Below are positions 50,010-59,378 of a stretch of 64,000 nucleotides of DNA, one piece after another (position 1 is the stretch's first letter; each line of letters starts with the position of its first letter). The notes beneath the pieces were generated by a model. The model saw only the letters and a list, made by a program, of their open reading frames with translations, had not been told where the DNA came from and made no database searches. Source of the stretch: Candidatus Bathyarchaeota archaeon (lineage in GTDB: Archaea; Thermoproteota; Bathyarchaeia; TCS64); assembly GCA_026014815.1 (NCBI GenBank), contig JAOZHP010000151.1, forward strand, positions 62,001 through 126,000, given 5' to 3'. The position numbers and the translations under genes were made by a program.

Positions 50010-51029
50010 ATGAGTGAGCCCGTAGATTATTTAACGGAGGAAACATACCGTCCCGCCTGGCTCGTGGACGGGTTAACACAGTCCACCCTCGACAAGGTAG
50101 TCCAGCAGAAACCTGAGCTTATGAGGCTGGGCAAAGATATCTCGTCAGCGAAAAGATTCTACCTCGTGGGGAGCGGTGGCAGCTACAGCGTACAGCTACC
50201 CATCACGTATATCGCGGAAAAGTACACAAAGACCCCAGTCTACGCCTTCAGTGGATGGGAGTTCCTTGAACGCCGCCCTGCAGCTGTAGACAAGGACGCT
50301 GTCTGCATCTTCATCAGCCAAAGCGGAAAGACAAAGGAGATCGTGGAGGCCCTCAAGTGGTGCAAGGAGAGGGGCGCGGTCACTATGGGGCTCACACAAG
50401 AAACAGATTCAGTCATCAACGACCTAGCCGACCATCCCTATGGGTGGAACGCCCGAGGCGTAACACTCGGGAAACTAACCAGCCTCTACCTCCTCTTTGG
50501 AGCAATCTTTCAGGAAAAGGGCTACGAGATTGGAGGAAAGATGATGGAGGCAGCCGAGAAGCTACCCAGCCTGCTACCCTTCATGATCCCGAAGGCCAAG
50601 GAGACGGCGAAGAAGCAGGGACTTGAGCTCAAAGACTATGAACACATCTTCATGGTGGGCGGCGGCATCAACTGGGGGCTCACCTACCAGTACAGTGCAT
50701 GCATATTGATGGAGATGTGCTGGGTCCACGGCATAGCGGTGGACTACAGCGAGTTCAGGCACGGCGCCCTTGAGTTGTTCACCGAGGGCGCCGCAGCTAT
50801 CTTCCTCAGGAGCCGCAGCGAGATGCGTGAGCTGGAGGACAAGATCATAGAGTTCAGCGAGGGCAACGGGGTGAGGTGCATTCAGTATGACAGTCAGGGA
50901 TTAGATGTGGATAACCTGCTAACTCCGTTCACCCTCTTTATCGAGTTAGAGTGGCTTAGCTGCTACCTGAGCCTCGCGAAGAACAGGCGCATGGGTGCAT
51001 GGCGGTTCTACGACAAGGTCAAGTTCTAG
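50010..51029 (+). CDS. frlB: SIS-domain deglycase, FrlB-like (fructoselysine-6-phosphate deglycase)
   Basis: 339 residues from ATG 50010 (GGTG 7 nt upstream). Two SIS folds: YLVGSGGSYSVQLP, FISQSGKTKEIVEALKWCKERGA, and the second with ACILMEMCWVHGIAVDYSEFRHGALEL and the ending NRRMGAWRFYDKVKF, which recall FrlB. It would split a fructosamine 6-phosphate to glucose 6-phosphate and an amino acid. The FrlD-like kinase gene is convergent, overlapping by 4 bases. A glucosamine-6-P isomerase role is the alternative. Confidence 0.7.
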   Translation: MSEPVDYLTEETYRPAWLVDGLTQSTLDKVVQQKPELMRLGKDISSAKRFYLVGSGGSYSVQLPITYIAEKYTKTPVYAFSGWEFLERRPAAVDKDAVCIFISQSGKTKEIVEALKWCKERGAVTMGLTQETDSVINDLADHPYGWNARGVTLGKLTSLYLLFGAIFQEKGYEIGGKMMEAAEKLPSLLPFMIPKAKETAKKQGLELKDYEHIFMVGGGINWGLTYQYSACILMEMCWVHGIAVDYSEFRHGALELFTEGAAAIFLRSRSEMRELEDKIIEFSEGNGVRCIQYDSQGLDVDNLLTPFTLFIELEWLSCYLSLAKNRRMGAWRFYDKVKF

Positions 51030-51835
51030 GCTGAGTCTCCACCCCAGGCGCCCAGTCTTTTACATATCTCAGTGGCTGCCTTGTGGCCTTCTTTCATCGA
51101 GTCTTCTATGTTGCGTCCTTTTATTCTGCTGCAGAGGAACGATGCTATGTACGCGTCTCCAGCTCCGAGGGTGTCCACAACTTTCACTGGGGGCGCGGAG
51201 CACTTGTAGAGTGTCTCGCTGTCATACGCGATGGAGCCGTATTCGCCGAGGGTCATCACCACGGTTCCCGGTGTTCTTTCCTTGAGTTCCTTGATTTTCT
51301 CCTCTAGGTGGGCTCCCTCCTTATTGATGTGGCTTCCCGAGAAGAAGCAGTAGTCCAGATGTTTCATTATACCCGTTCTAGGATCATCTAGCTGGCTGCT
51401 GAAGTCACATGAGAGCAATACTTCACCACGGTTGCGGAGCTCAGCTACAATATCCCTGCCGAAGCCCCATATCGTGAAGTGTACGAGGTCGAAACCTAGA
51501 GTCTGCTCCACTAGCTTAGAAGGAAACCGTGCGTCCTCCTGAACTCCTTCTAGGTAGTCGTCGAAGACCCTGTCGCCGTCACGGATGAGAATGGTTGTTA
51601 CCGAGGTCTCACCCTCCCACCTCAGCAGGTTATCAGTGGAGAGCCCCTGCTTCTTCATCTGGTCATGGATGAAGTCACCATTTTCGTCACGCCCCACCAC
51701 TCCGATGTAATCCGCTTGTATGCCGTCGATCCTTGAGGCGTAGACCGCGACGTTCAACGCGTTCCCTCCCGGGTACTTCTTTCCGAGTTCCCGGTAGAGA
51801 TCTATGCAGTTGTCACCGATGGCTAGGACCTTCAA
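51026..51835 (-). CDS. frlD: PfkB-family kinase, FrlD-like (fructoselysine 6-kinase)
   Basis: 269 residues from TTG 51835, with GAGGT 7 nt upstream; this gives MKVLAIGDNCIDLY, the FrlD beginning. YPGGNALNVAVYASRI and the closing VVDTLGAGDAYIASFLC (anion hole and catalytic Asp) are intact. Would phosphorylate a fructosamine at C6 to feed the FrlB-like enzyme. Other PfkB sugars are possible, but the pairing favours FrlD. Confidence 0.75.
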   Translation of the reverse strand: MKVLAIGDNCIDLYRELGKKYPGGNALNVAVYASRIDGIQADYIGVVGRDENGDFIHDQMKKQGLSTDNLLRWEGETSVTTILIRDGDRVFDDYLEGVQEDARFPSKLVEQTLGFDLVHFTIWGFGRDIVAELRNRGEVLLSCDFSSQLDDPRTGIMKHLDYCFFSGSHINKEGAHLEEKIKELKERTPGTVVMTLGEYGSIAYDSETLYKCSAPPVKVVDTLGAGDAYIASFLCSRIKGRNIEDSMKEGHKAATEICKRLGAWGGDSA

Positions 51836-51891
51836 ACCCGATACCTCTAGGCTTAACAATACCTGACCGGTACCCTATAACGGTGTAGATT

Positions 51892-52436
51892 TTGGAGCTT
51901 ATTGAAGCTATCAAAGGACGCAGGAGTATAAGGAAGTTCAAACCTGATCCAGTTCCGAAGGAAACCATCAGGGACATTCTTGAGGCAGGTAACTGGGCGC
52001 CGAGCGCAAAGAACGGCCACCAGTGGCGATTCACAGTCCTCACCGGGGACGCCAAGGACAAGTACAACCTCATGTTCAGGGACCACCTCAACGCATTCAT
52101 TCAGAGCCACGGAAGGAAGGGGGCTCCACGCCACGGACCCTTGAAATCATGGAGGAGGCACCAGTGGTGGTCATCGTTTGGAACACCAATGAGAATGGCT
52201 GGATCACGGAGGAGCACAGCGTCGCGGCAGCCATCCAGAACATCTGTTTACGTGCCCACGATCTCGGCTTGGGCAGCCTGTGGATCGGTGATGTCTTCTA
52301 CGCCTACGAGGAGACCCGACAATATTTTGGTAAAGAGTGGAAGCTCTCTGGGGCTGTGGCGTTAGGATATCCCGCGGCTGAGGGAAGGGTTCCCAAGAAG
52401 CTGCGCCTTGAAGAGGTCGCCGAGTTCCTCAGTTAA
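51892..52436 (+). pseudogene. Nitroreductase-family gene with a frameshift
   Basis: Two frames together make one nitroreductase: the first (from TTG 51892) gives IKGRRSIRKFKPDPVPKETIRDILEAGNWAPSAKNGHQW, the second continues TLEIMEEAPVVVIVWNTNENG to EFLS at 52436, including HDLGLGSLWIGD. The switch falls in 52085-52127, most likely in the AAGGAAGGGGG tract. Either a true recent pseudogene or a base-count error in the G run. Restored, it would be about 180 residues and bind FMN. Confidence 0.75.
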
Positions 52437-52526
52437 CTCTTTTACGGTTAACAAGTTTTTTATTTATAATCAACTTTAGTTGGGCACCTAGCTTGCTAGG
52501 AGGTATAGAAGCGTGTATCACTTGGA

Positions 52527-53897
52527 CTGGACAGAACCATCCTCCTGACGGAGGATCAGATACCCAAAAAATGGATTTCTATAGCACCCGATCTTCCATC
52601 ACGCCCGGACCCTCTACTAGACCCAGCTACACGAGAGCCGGTCAACCCAGAGGCGTTGCTCCCTATTTTCGCTAAGGAGCTCCTGAGGCAGGAAGTAACG
52701 GAGAAAAGGAGTATAGATATCCCAGAGGAAGTAAGAGAAGCCTACCGGCTATGGAGACCGACGCCCCTCATCAGGGCAACGCGGCTGGAGCGACTGCTCA
52801 AGACGCCTGCCCGGATCTATTACAAGTACGAGGGAGTCAGCCCGACCGGTAGCCATAAACCCAACACAGCGGTGCCACAAGCCTACTACAACATGAAGGA
52901 AGGCGTCGAAAAGCTCACCACCGAGACCGGTGCGGGCCAGTGGGGAAGCAGCCTCGCTTACGCTGGAACCCTGTTTGACCTAGAAATCGAGGTCTACATG
53001 GTCCGGATCAGCTACGAGCAGAAACCCTACCGTAAGGTCATGATGAGGATGTACGGGGCAGAGGTAATACCGAGCCCCAGCACACGCACAGAGGTGGGAC
53101 GCAGGATACTGGAAGAGTTCCCAGACACCCCAGGCAGCCTCGGTATCGCCATCAGCGAAGCCGTGGAGCAGTGCCTCAAGGACGAGAACACAAAGTACAG
53201 TCTCGGCAGCGTCCTCAACCACGTCCTCATGCACCAGACAGTGACAGGTCAGGAGGCACAAGCACAGCTTGGAACGGTGGACGAGTACCCCGACAAGGTA
53301 ATAGGCTGCGTTGGGGGTGGAAGCAACTTCGCAGGAGTAGCTTACCCGTACATCGGCGAGAAGCTGAGAGGAAAGGCTCCCAAGGACACCGAATTCATAG
53401 CGGTGGAGTCAACGGCCTGCCCCAGCCTCTCCAAAGGCGAGTACCTGTACGACCATGGAGACACAGGCAGGATGACTCCATTGATGAGGATGTTCACCCT
53501 CGGCCACGAGTTCATCCCCGACCCCATCCACGCAGGTGGACTCAGGTACCACGGAATGGCTCCACAGATCAGCTCTCTTGCCAATCATGGCATAATAAAG
53601 CCCCGAGCGTACAACCAGATAGAGGCACTCGAAGCAGCCGCCACGTTCACCAAGGCGGAGGGACTGATACCGGCGCCTGAGACGGCTCACGCCGTGAAGG
53701 CGACAATCGATGAAGCTCTACAATGCAAGGAGACAGGTGAGGCGAAGACCATTCTCACGCTGATGAGTGGCCACGGATACTTCGACATGTCCGCGTACGA
53801 AGACTATCTCGACGGTAAACTTCAGCCATACGAGCTTCCTCAGCCAAGGATCGACGAGACCCTTAGCCGCCTGAAGCGGATGTATCCGTTCCAGTGA
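52527..53897 (+). CDS. trpB2: Tryptophan synthase beta-like protein TrpB2
   Basis: 456 residues if begun at CTG 52527. [18 protein letters not shown] holds the PLP lysine; [11 protein letters not shown] binds the PLP phosphate. The length and N-terminus ([35 protein letters not shown]) match the TrpB2 type. The homology reaches up to about 52533, yet the first ATG/GTG/TTG in frame is TTG 52656, which would remove 43 residues. AGGAGGT (52498-52504) instead serves GTG 52513, out of frame. No trpA or other trp genes nearby. Confidence 0.88.
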   Translation: MDRTILLTEDQIPKKWISIAPDLPSRPDPLLDPATREPVNPEALLPIFAKELLRQEVTEKRSIDIPEEVREAYRLWRPTPLIRATRLERLLKTPARIYYKYEGVSPTGSHKPNTAVPQAYYNMKEGVEKLTTETGAGQWGSSLAYAGTLFDLEIEVYMVRISYEQKPYRKVMMRMYGAEVIPSPSTRTEVGRRILEEFPDTPGSLGIAISEAVEQCLKDENTKYSLGSVLNHVLMHQTVTGQEAQAQLGTVDEYPDKVIGCVGGGSNFAGVAYPYIGEKLRGKAPKDTEFIAVESTACPSLSKGEYLYDHGDTGRMTPLMRMFTLGHEFIPDPIHAGGLRYHGMAPQISSLANHGIIKPRAYNQIEALEAAATFTKAEGLIPAPETAHAVKATIDEALQCKETGEAKTILTLMSGHGYFDMSAYEDYLDGKLQPYELPQPRIDETLSRLKRMYPFQ

Positions 53898-53940
53898 TGG
53901 GACTCCCCTCTTTTTTTACACAGGTGGCTAACGTAAAATG

Positions 53941-54573
53941 CTAAAACTTTATCTCCATGAGCTTTTCTAGGTCAGATCCCTCGATTCCTTGGGGCTCAAG
54001 CATCATGGTTCCTCCCTCAGCGGTGAAAAGAGCCTTACCGTGCGCTCTCACCAACGGCATGATCATTTCTGTGTACCCCTTATCCACGATGGTCTTCAGG
54101 TTGTAGGCGCAGATCACGTCCATTGGGATGTTCAGAACTTTGTGTAGCGCGTACTCATACTTCAACAGCTCACGCACCTTGTCATGCTCGAAGAAGCATG
54201 AAAGCTCCCCTGTCGCCCTCACACCCAGCCCTTTGGCCGTGAATTGGTCCTTGACCTTATGCCAGTGATCGATTATACGCATGGGCTCCACGTGATCATT
54301 CTCGATGTACCACTCATCATAATTCCTAATAACTATGTTACCGGTGGACAAGTTGGGCTCAAAATCTATTCCTTGTGAGACCAGCCCACGCCTTATCTGG
54401 TCCTCTGTCTCCTCTGAACGGATATAGACTATCCCCATTCCCTTCTTTAGGCCATCAGCTAGGTAGCTGTACAAGACTTTGCGTTTGCTCTCCTGTGAGT
54501 CATAGAACAGGATAATGTGGTTGTTTACCCCGATTTCCCGTATAAATGAATCAAGCTCGACGTAGGAGTACAT
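53941..54573 (-). CDS. MEDS-domain sensory protein
   Basis: 210 residues from ATG 54573 (MYSYVELDSFIREIG). HIILFYDSQESKRKVLYSYLADGLKKGMGIVYIRSEE... is the MEDS (DcmR-like sensory) domain, related to RecA-fold KaiC-like modules without a visible P-loop. Probably a signal receiver. It is followed, in transcription, by nothing; the TrmB-type regulator lies just upstream on the same strand (78 bp). Confidence 0.8.
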   Translation of the reverse strand: MYSYVELDSFIREIGVNNHIILFYDSQESKRKVLYSYLADGLKKGMGIVYIRSEETEDQIRRGLVSQGIDFEPNLSTGNIVIRNYDEWYIENDHVEPMRIIDHWHKVKDQFTAKGLGVRATGELSCFFEHDKVRELLKYEYALHKVLNIPMDVICAYNLKTIVDKGYTEMIMPLVRAHGKALFTAEGGTMMLEPQGIEGSDLEKLMEIKF

Positions 54574-54651
54574 CCTTCTAAATTTGTTTTTTATACTAAT
54601 ATATGTAACCGTTAATGTTTCCATTCATCTATCTATTTTTAGTGGGTTTCA

Positions 54652-56262
54652 CTATTCTTCTAGTATCTTCTCAGTCAAGCTAACGGCATCATCAGCTTGG
54701 ATCAACGATATCCCATACAGGGAAGCCAATCTAATTATCTCTTCCTCTAGGGGTTTGATCGATCCCAGAATAAGGTTCACATCTTCGAGGTCCATTTTTC
54801 TGGCGCTAAGCTCGAATATCTTATTGAAAGCGTCCTCCTCCAGGTTAAGGTTCAACCCAATAGCCTTTCTCTCGTTTTCAGCATAAAGATCAAACACATA
54901 CTCTAACCCTGTGTTTCCCTTGACCTTCCCAGGTACAGTAACCTTCCAGTGTCTTTCCTCAAGGAATGTCTGGATTATCCCCGTGATCTCCGACTTGTTC
55001 TCTTGTATGATAAGCTCCCTGTATCTGGTGTCCGCGGGGCTACTGTTGACCCAATAGTCCTCGAATATCATGGTGGTGGTCTCAACGTATGCCTCAAGGT
55101 TAGACCAGACTGCGTGAATAGACGACTCAAACCCTGTTGTTGTAAGGAGACTCTCGTCACCGTCCACTACAAGCAACGTGAGCTTAGACTCGGTAACGTT
55201 ATGTCTGACCTCCGCAAGTCTCATAACCCTGCTCAACTCAGCGCTCATGCTCTCCTCGACGATTGTGAGTACCCTTATCCTTCGTTCCCCTGCGTCCTGA
55301 ATTATCTCGCTCAATGGAACCGGTAGATCTTGGATCTTGTTGACCATTAAATCGACGGACGTCTCCGCGGTGCTGATAAGTGAACTGAAGAAACGCGAGT
55401 ACTCGTCCATCGACCTTATAGTCACGAACTCCTGCGGTCTCTCTCCTGTTCTGATTGTGTTGATGACGACATGAGACTCGGGTGCAACGCTCCAGAGGGC
55501 ATCGTAGAAGACATTCATCGCCGTCGTGAAGCTTGCGGCGTTTGTCCATAGCCCTGTATCATCCTGAGTGGTCATGCTCATGGAGTCATCCATAGCTACA
55601 GAGGTCAAAGTCTCGCCGTCGTCGATGGTGACAAACCTGAGGGGTGAAGGCATGGCTAGGTGCCTTATCTCAAAGTGGTCTTGAATGTTCTCTATCTCAT
55701 TGATGACTGTGTCATCTATCTGTGTGAGGAGCCGCACTATCCTCCCCGAGGAGGCTAACCTAATTAACCTGTTGTCGATACCCCAGAGGCTGAGCCTCAG
55801 GAAGTCTGAGGGAGTGGTGACTATGTTTATTTCTGCTTTTACCCTGTCACACATTGTGGCGAGGAGCTCGTACACCTGTTGCCTGCCTTGATAGATCCTG
55901 AACCTTGGCTCCTCCTCGATGGTGGCGTCTACAGTACTGAGTCTCTCAAGGTCCTCGATGATCCTCAAATGATTATTTTCCAGCGTTGACAGCCTGTCTC
56001 GTGTCTGCTCGATTTGAGCGTTTAATATACCCTCAATGGGTTGAGTGACAAATCTTACTGGTCTACCCATGATCCGATGTACAAACCCTTTTTCTTCTAG
56101 GTCCTTCAGGGTCCTGTACGCCTTCATTCTGTTGATATCGAATCTTCTGGCGACTACCCTGGCTGGTGTGGGCCCCATGGCTGTGATGAATATGTATATT
56201 TCTGCCTCTTCTTTGTTGAATCCGAACTGTGTTAGTCGTTCATGGAGCCCTGCGATTGACAT
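54652..56262 (-). CDS. TrmB-family regulator with PLD-like sensor domains
   Basis: 536 residues. N-terminal TrmB winged helix (LTQFGFNKEEAEIYIFITAMGPTPARVVARRFDINRMKAYRTLKDLEEKGFV), a coiled coil (about 80-110), two phospholipase-D-fold regulatory regions (115-260 and 275-420) without HKD catalytic motifs, and a C-terminal domain (about 435-536) that looks restriction-endonuclease-like. Likely a transcription regulator of the genes around it; ligand unknown. Confidence 0.78.
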   Translation of the reverse strand: MSIAGLHERLTQFGFNKEEAEIYIFITAMGPTPARVVARRFDINRMKAYRTLKDLEEKGFVHRIMGRPVRFVTQPIEGILNAQIEQTRDRLSTLENNHLRIIEDLERLSTVDATIEEEPRFRIYQGRQQVYELLATMCDRVKAEINIVTTPSDFLRLSLWGIDNRLIRLASSGRIVRLLTQIDDTVINEIENIQDHFEIRHLAMPSPLRFVTIDDGETLTSVAMDDSMSMTTQDDTGLWTNAASFTTAMNVFYDALWSVAPESHVVINTIRTGERPQEFVTIRSMDEYSRFFSSLISTAETSVDLMVNKIQDLPVPLSEIIQDAGERRIRVLTIVEESMSAELSRVMRLAEVRHNVTESKLTLLVVDGDESLLTTTGFESSIHAVWSNLEAYVETTTMIFEDYWVNSSPADTRYRELIIQENKSEITGIIQTFLEERHWKVTVPGKVKGNTGLEYVFDLYAENERKAIGLNLNLEEDAFNKIFELSARKMDLEDVNLILGSIKPLEEEIIRLASLYGISLIQADDAVSLTEKILEE

Positions 56263-56336
56263 ATTTCTATAAAAATGTTAACTCTTTCAACTTTTATAAG
56301 TTGTTCGAACAGATGTTACAAACAATATGCACGAAC

Positions 56337-56349
56337 ACTTGTTACAAGT
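56337..56349. promoter_or_regulatory. Palindrome between trmB-type gene and the tfb2 operon
   Basis: ACTTGT-T-ACAAGT is a perfect inverted repeat. TGTTACAA within it recurs at 56314-56321, and GTTCGAAC lies at about 56303-56310. The cluster sits in the 128-bp divergent promoter region. Confidence 0.45.
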
Positions 56350-56390
56350 TCAATGTTATGTATCGGACAAAATAAGATAAACTCAGAACA

Positions 56391-56648
56391 TTGTCGAAAA
56401 TATTCATCAAGGCAGAAGACAAGCTCTGGCCCACGGTAATATGGCAAGGAACCAAACTAGTCGTATACTACCTTGGAGACGACCCGGACGACGTACAGGT
56501 GAGGGAGACCCGAGGAATTGACTTCGATTCGCTCCTGCTCCATATAGATAGGGGAGGCTCAGTGTTCATCACCACGAAGCCTGTAGAGAATGACCACGAA
56601 ACAGGTGAGAAACCCGTTCTACGCCTCGATGAGTTCGCGACGAGATAA
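56391..56648 (+). CDS. 85-residue protein co-transcribed with tfb2
   Basis: TTG start; 85 residues, mixed alpha/beta, no recognised family (KLWPTVIWQGTKLVVYYLGDD, FITTKPVENDHE). It ends 14 bases before the ATG of the second tfb and so probably shares its transcript and control. Confidence 0.55.
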   Translation: MSKIFIKAEDKLWPTVIWQGTKLVVYYLGDDPDDVQVRETRGIDFDSLLLHIDRGGSVFITTKPVENDHETGEKPVLRLDEFATR

Positions 56649-56662
56649 TTTTGGTGAGAAAA

Positions 56663-57589
56663 ATGGTGGACAACACATATGAGAAAAAGTGCTCCCGGTG
56701 TCAAAGCACGAACCTAGTCAACGATTACGAGGCTGGAGAGGAGATCTGCGCCAACTGTGGCCTAGTCCTTAGCGACGACCACATAGACACCGGTCCTGAG
56801 TGGAGAGCATTCACCATCTCAGAGAAAGACTCCCGAAGCCGGACAGGCCTAGGAACCTCATACACTCTCTACGACAAGGGACTTTCCACTGTTTTCACGG
56901 GATTCAGGGACGCCAGCGGAAAGAAACTGGACAACAAAACCATCATGAAGATGGACAGGCTCCGCAGATACGACAACAGGAGCAAGTTCGATGAAACATG
57001 GCGAAGGAACCTCAGCATCGCCATGGCGGAGCTGGACCGGATGAGCGCAAGCCTACACCTGCCCAAGAATATCAAAGAGCAGTCAGCGTTGATCTACAGG
57101 AAGGCTCTCAAGCAGGATCTGATTCGAGGAAGAAGCATCGACGCTTTCGTCGCTGCTAGCATCTACGCTGCCTGCAGAAAGGCTGGTATTCCCAGACCGT
57201 TGAAGGAGATCACAGCTGCCTCTACACGTGAACACTCCGAGGTAGCGAGAACCTACAGGCTGCTAATCAGGGAGATGAAGATCAAGATGCCCATCGATGA
57301 CCCCCTCAAATTCATCCCTAGGATAGCGTCCAAGCTACGGCTCAAGGGCGAGACCGAGATCCGGGCCATCGAGATACTGAGGAGAGCCAAGAGACTCCAG
57401 GGCCTCTCAGGGAAGGACCCTAGAGGAATCGCGGCTGCAGCCCTCTACAAGGCTTGCATCGAGAAGAACGAAAAACGAATACAGAAAGCCGTGGCCGAGG
57501 CGGCGGGCACAACAGAGGTGACCCTCCGGAACCGGCTAAGGGGACTAGAGACCCTATTCAGTCAGGCTCCCATTATTGCTGACGACTAA
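56663..57589 (+). CDS. tfb2: Transcription initiation factor B (TFB), second copy
   Basis: 308 residues from ATG 56663 (GGTGA 6 nt upstream). Zinc ribbon CSRCQSTNLVNDYEAGEEICANCG, GPEWRAFTISEKDSRSRTG finger, two cyclin repeats. Similar throughout to the copy at 49016 but clearly diverged, notably in the B-finger linker. Multiple TFBs in archaea serve different promoter sets. Divergent from the TrmB-type regulator. Confidence 0.95.
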   Translation: MVDNTYEKKCSRCQSTNLVNDYEAGEEICANCGLVLSDDHIDTGPEWRAFTISEKDSRSRTGLGTSYTLYDKGLSTVFTGFRDASGKKLDNKTIMKMDRLRRYDNRSKFDETWRRNLSIAMAELDRMSASLHLPKNIKEQSALIYRKALKQDLIRGRSIDAFVAASIYAACRKAGIPRPLKEITAASTREHSEVARTYRLLIREMKIKMPIDDPLKFIPRIASKLRLKGETEIRAIEILRRAKRLQGLSGKDPRGIAAAALYKACIEKNEKRIQKAVAEAAGTTEVTLRNRLRGLETLFSQAPIIADD

Positions 57590-57659
57590 CATAGTTATAG
57601 AGACCGCGGTGGATGCCGCGTCTCACCCTAATTGCTTATCTCAGGATAATGATTGGAGT

Positions 57660-58814
57660 TTAGTCAGATATGTTGCAAACTTGGTAGATTGCCGCCCTCA
57701 TCTTATCGTTGTTGGGTGGGCACCCCTCCACGTAGCAGCCCTGATCAGCGTTCATGCTCTGGCAGATCCCCATGATGACAGGTGTATTAGAAAGTCCCTC
57801 GGGAACCTCAGCCTTGCTGCCAACCACGATGAATAGATCCCTGATCTCCCCCATCTTCTGCATCTGTTCTAGGTCATAGACGACGCTGTGGATGGTGCCT
57901 CTGCAAGCGCTGCAGGCGCCGTCGCTGATGACTGTAACTCCCTCAGCGAACTCAAGGTCAGTTGGCGGTCGCTCGAACCGGTACGAGTAACTTGACACTG
58001 GCTCACCAACCACTTCCACCTCCTCGCTGAAGTCTGTTAGCCCTAAAGCAGCTCCCTCTACAAGGTAATCCAGTTCCTCGGGGGCGAAGCCCATTATTCT
58101 TGACGCGACTCTGTCAAGGGCGAACATATCCTTGCTTGCGATTATCGTGTTGAGCTCCACCTTGGGACCGAAGCTGGGACCCAACCCCTCCATGGCGACG
58201 ATGGCATCCAACACTGTCAGGTCTACTGGCACTGTCCTGTAGAGGTCCAGGATTCCCTTGACGACCCCTATCTTGTGGAAATTACGCTTCATGGTCTTAG
58301 GGATGACCCCCTTCAGGTTCTTGACGCCAAGGGTGACCAGTAGCTGGTCATGAGTCTTCATGACTGGTAGATTGATCCTGACATCAGCGTCCATGAACGC
58401 CTTGCTCACCTTGATCTTCTCGATGATCAATGGCTCAGGGACAGGGAGTTCAACTGTTTCATCCTTGTCTACGTCAACAAGCTCGGCTCCTTTGTCTTCT
58501 GCGAGTTTTTTGATTCCGCTGAGTTCAAGTGCCTTACTGGTCTCTGTGAAGTACCCCGCTCCCTCAACTATGGACACCTTCCTAGCTCCGGCTTCCTTGC
58601 AGAGCTTGATCATTGCCTCTACGACTCGTTTATCGGTGGTGACTCCGGGGCCTGAGAGTTCCCCTGTGACCACATTGGGCTTGAGGGCCACTGATTGCCT
58701 AGGCTTGACGATGCTCTCGATGCCACCGAGTTTGTCGATGGCTTCCTTAACCATCCCGTAAACTTGGTTGTCCTCTGGGCTTTCCCTTGATTTGACTATG
58801 GAGACCCTACTCAT
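57660..58814 (-). CDS. DUF362 protein
   Basis: 384 residues from ATG 58814 (MSRVSIVKS); the longer frame to 58892 adds an unlikely leader. VALKPNVVTGELSGPGVTTDKRVVEAMIKLCKEAGARKVSIVEG and KTHDQLLVTLGVKNLKGVIPKTMKRNFHK are the DUF362 signatures. The C-terminus has five cysteines (DGACSACRG, MGICQSMNADQGCYVEGCPP) that could hold an Fe-S cluster. Function unknown. Confidence 0.82.
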   Translation of the reverse strand: MSRVSIVKSRESPEDNQVYGMVKEAIDKLGGIESIVKPRQSVALKPNVVTGELSGPGVTTDKRVVEAMIKLCKEAGARKVSIVEGAGYFTETSKALELSGIKKLAEDKGAELVDVDKDETVELPVPEPLIIEKIKVSKAFMDADVRINLPVMKTHDQLLVTLGVKNLKGVIPKTMKRNFHKIGVVKGILDLYRTVPVDLTVLDAIVAMEGLGPSFGPKVELNTIIASKDMFALDRVASRIMGFAPEELDYLVEGAALGLTDFSEEVEVVGEPVSSYSYRFERPPTDLEFAEGVTVISDGACSACRGTIHSVVYDLEQMQKMGEIRDLFIVVGSKAEVPEGLSNTPVIMGICQSMNADQGCYVEGCPPNNDKMRAAIYQVCNISD

Positions 58815-58909
58815 GTTCCTCAAATAAGAATCCTTCAAGATGTAATTAACACATGCCAAAGAAACATTAACGAGAAATACAGTAACCCGCATTCAGTACT
58901 GGGCTAGGT

Positions 58910-59281
58910 ATGGAGACTGGTGAGGTCAAGTTCATAGGGAAAGTCATAGAGGTTAACGGCGACATATCTGTGATCGAGTTGACTGAGGAGGTCTGCCCTG
59001 GTCTTCTCAGGATCGAGGAGTACAGTCATCTCAATATTCTTTACTGGTTCCATCAGCGAGACGACGACAAGCACCGGGGTACTCTTCACGTTATCCCTAG
59101 ACGTCACGGCGAGACCACTTATCGTGGGGTATTCGCGTCACATAGCCCATCGAGGCCGAACCCAATTGGGTTAACCATCGTGGAGCTTGTCTCAGTGGAT
59201 GGGTGCACTCTTACAGTAAAGGGGCTTGACGCGTTAGAGGGCTCACCCGTGGTGGATATCAAGCCCCATCAATCCATATAA
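58910..59281 (+). CDS. trmO: tRNA (m6t6A37) methyltransferase TrmO
   Basis: 123 residues. ASHSPSRPNPIGLTIVELVSV and DALEGSPVVDIKPHQSI are the hallmarks. Methylates t6A37 of threonine tRNAs using SAM. Slightly shorter than bacterial TrmO because the C-terminal extension is missing. Confidence 0.85.
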   Translation: METGEVKFIGKVIEVNGDISVIELTEEVCPGLLRIEEYSHLNILYWFHQRDDDKHRGTLHVIPRRHGETTYRGVFASHSPSRPNPIGLTIVELVSVDGCTLTVKGLDALEGSPVVDIKPHQSI

Positions 59282-59378
59282 CCGGTGACACCCAGACAAG
59301 CTTGTTCTACGTACATACGTCACTAGAAAAGAAATAGACAAATGTAGAATCATGATCATATACTCATGAGTGGGCAAG

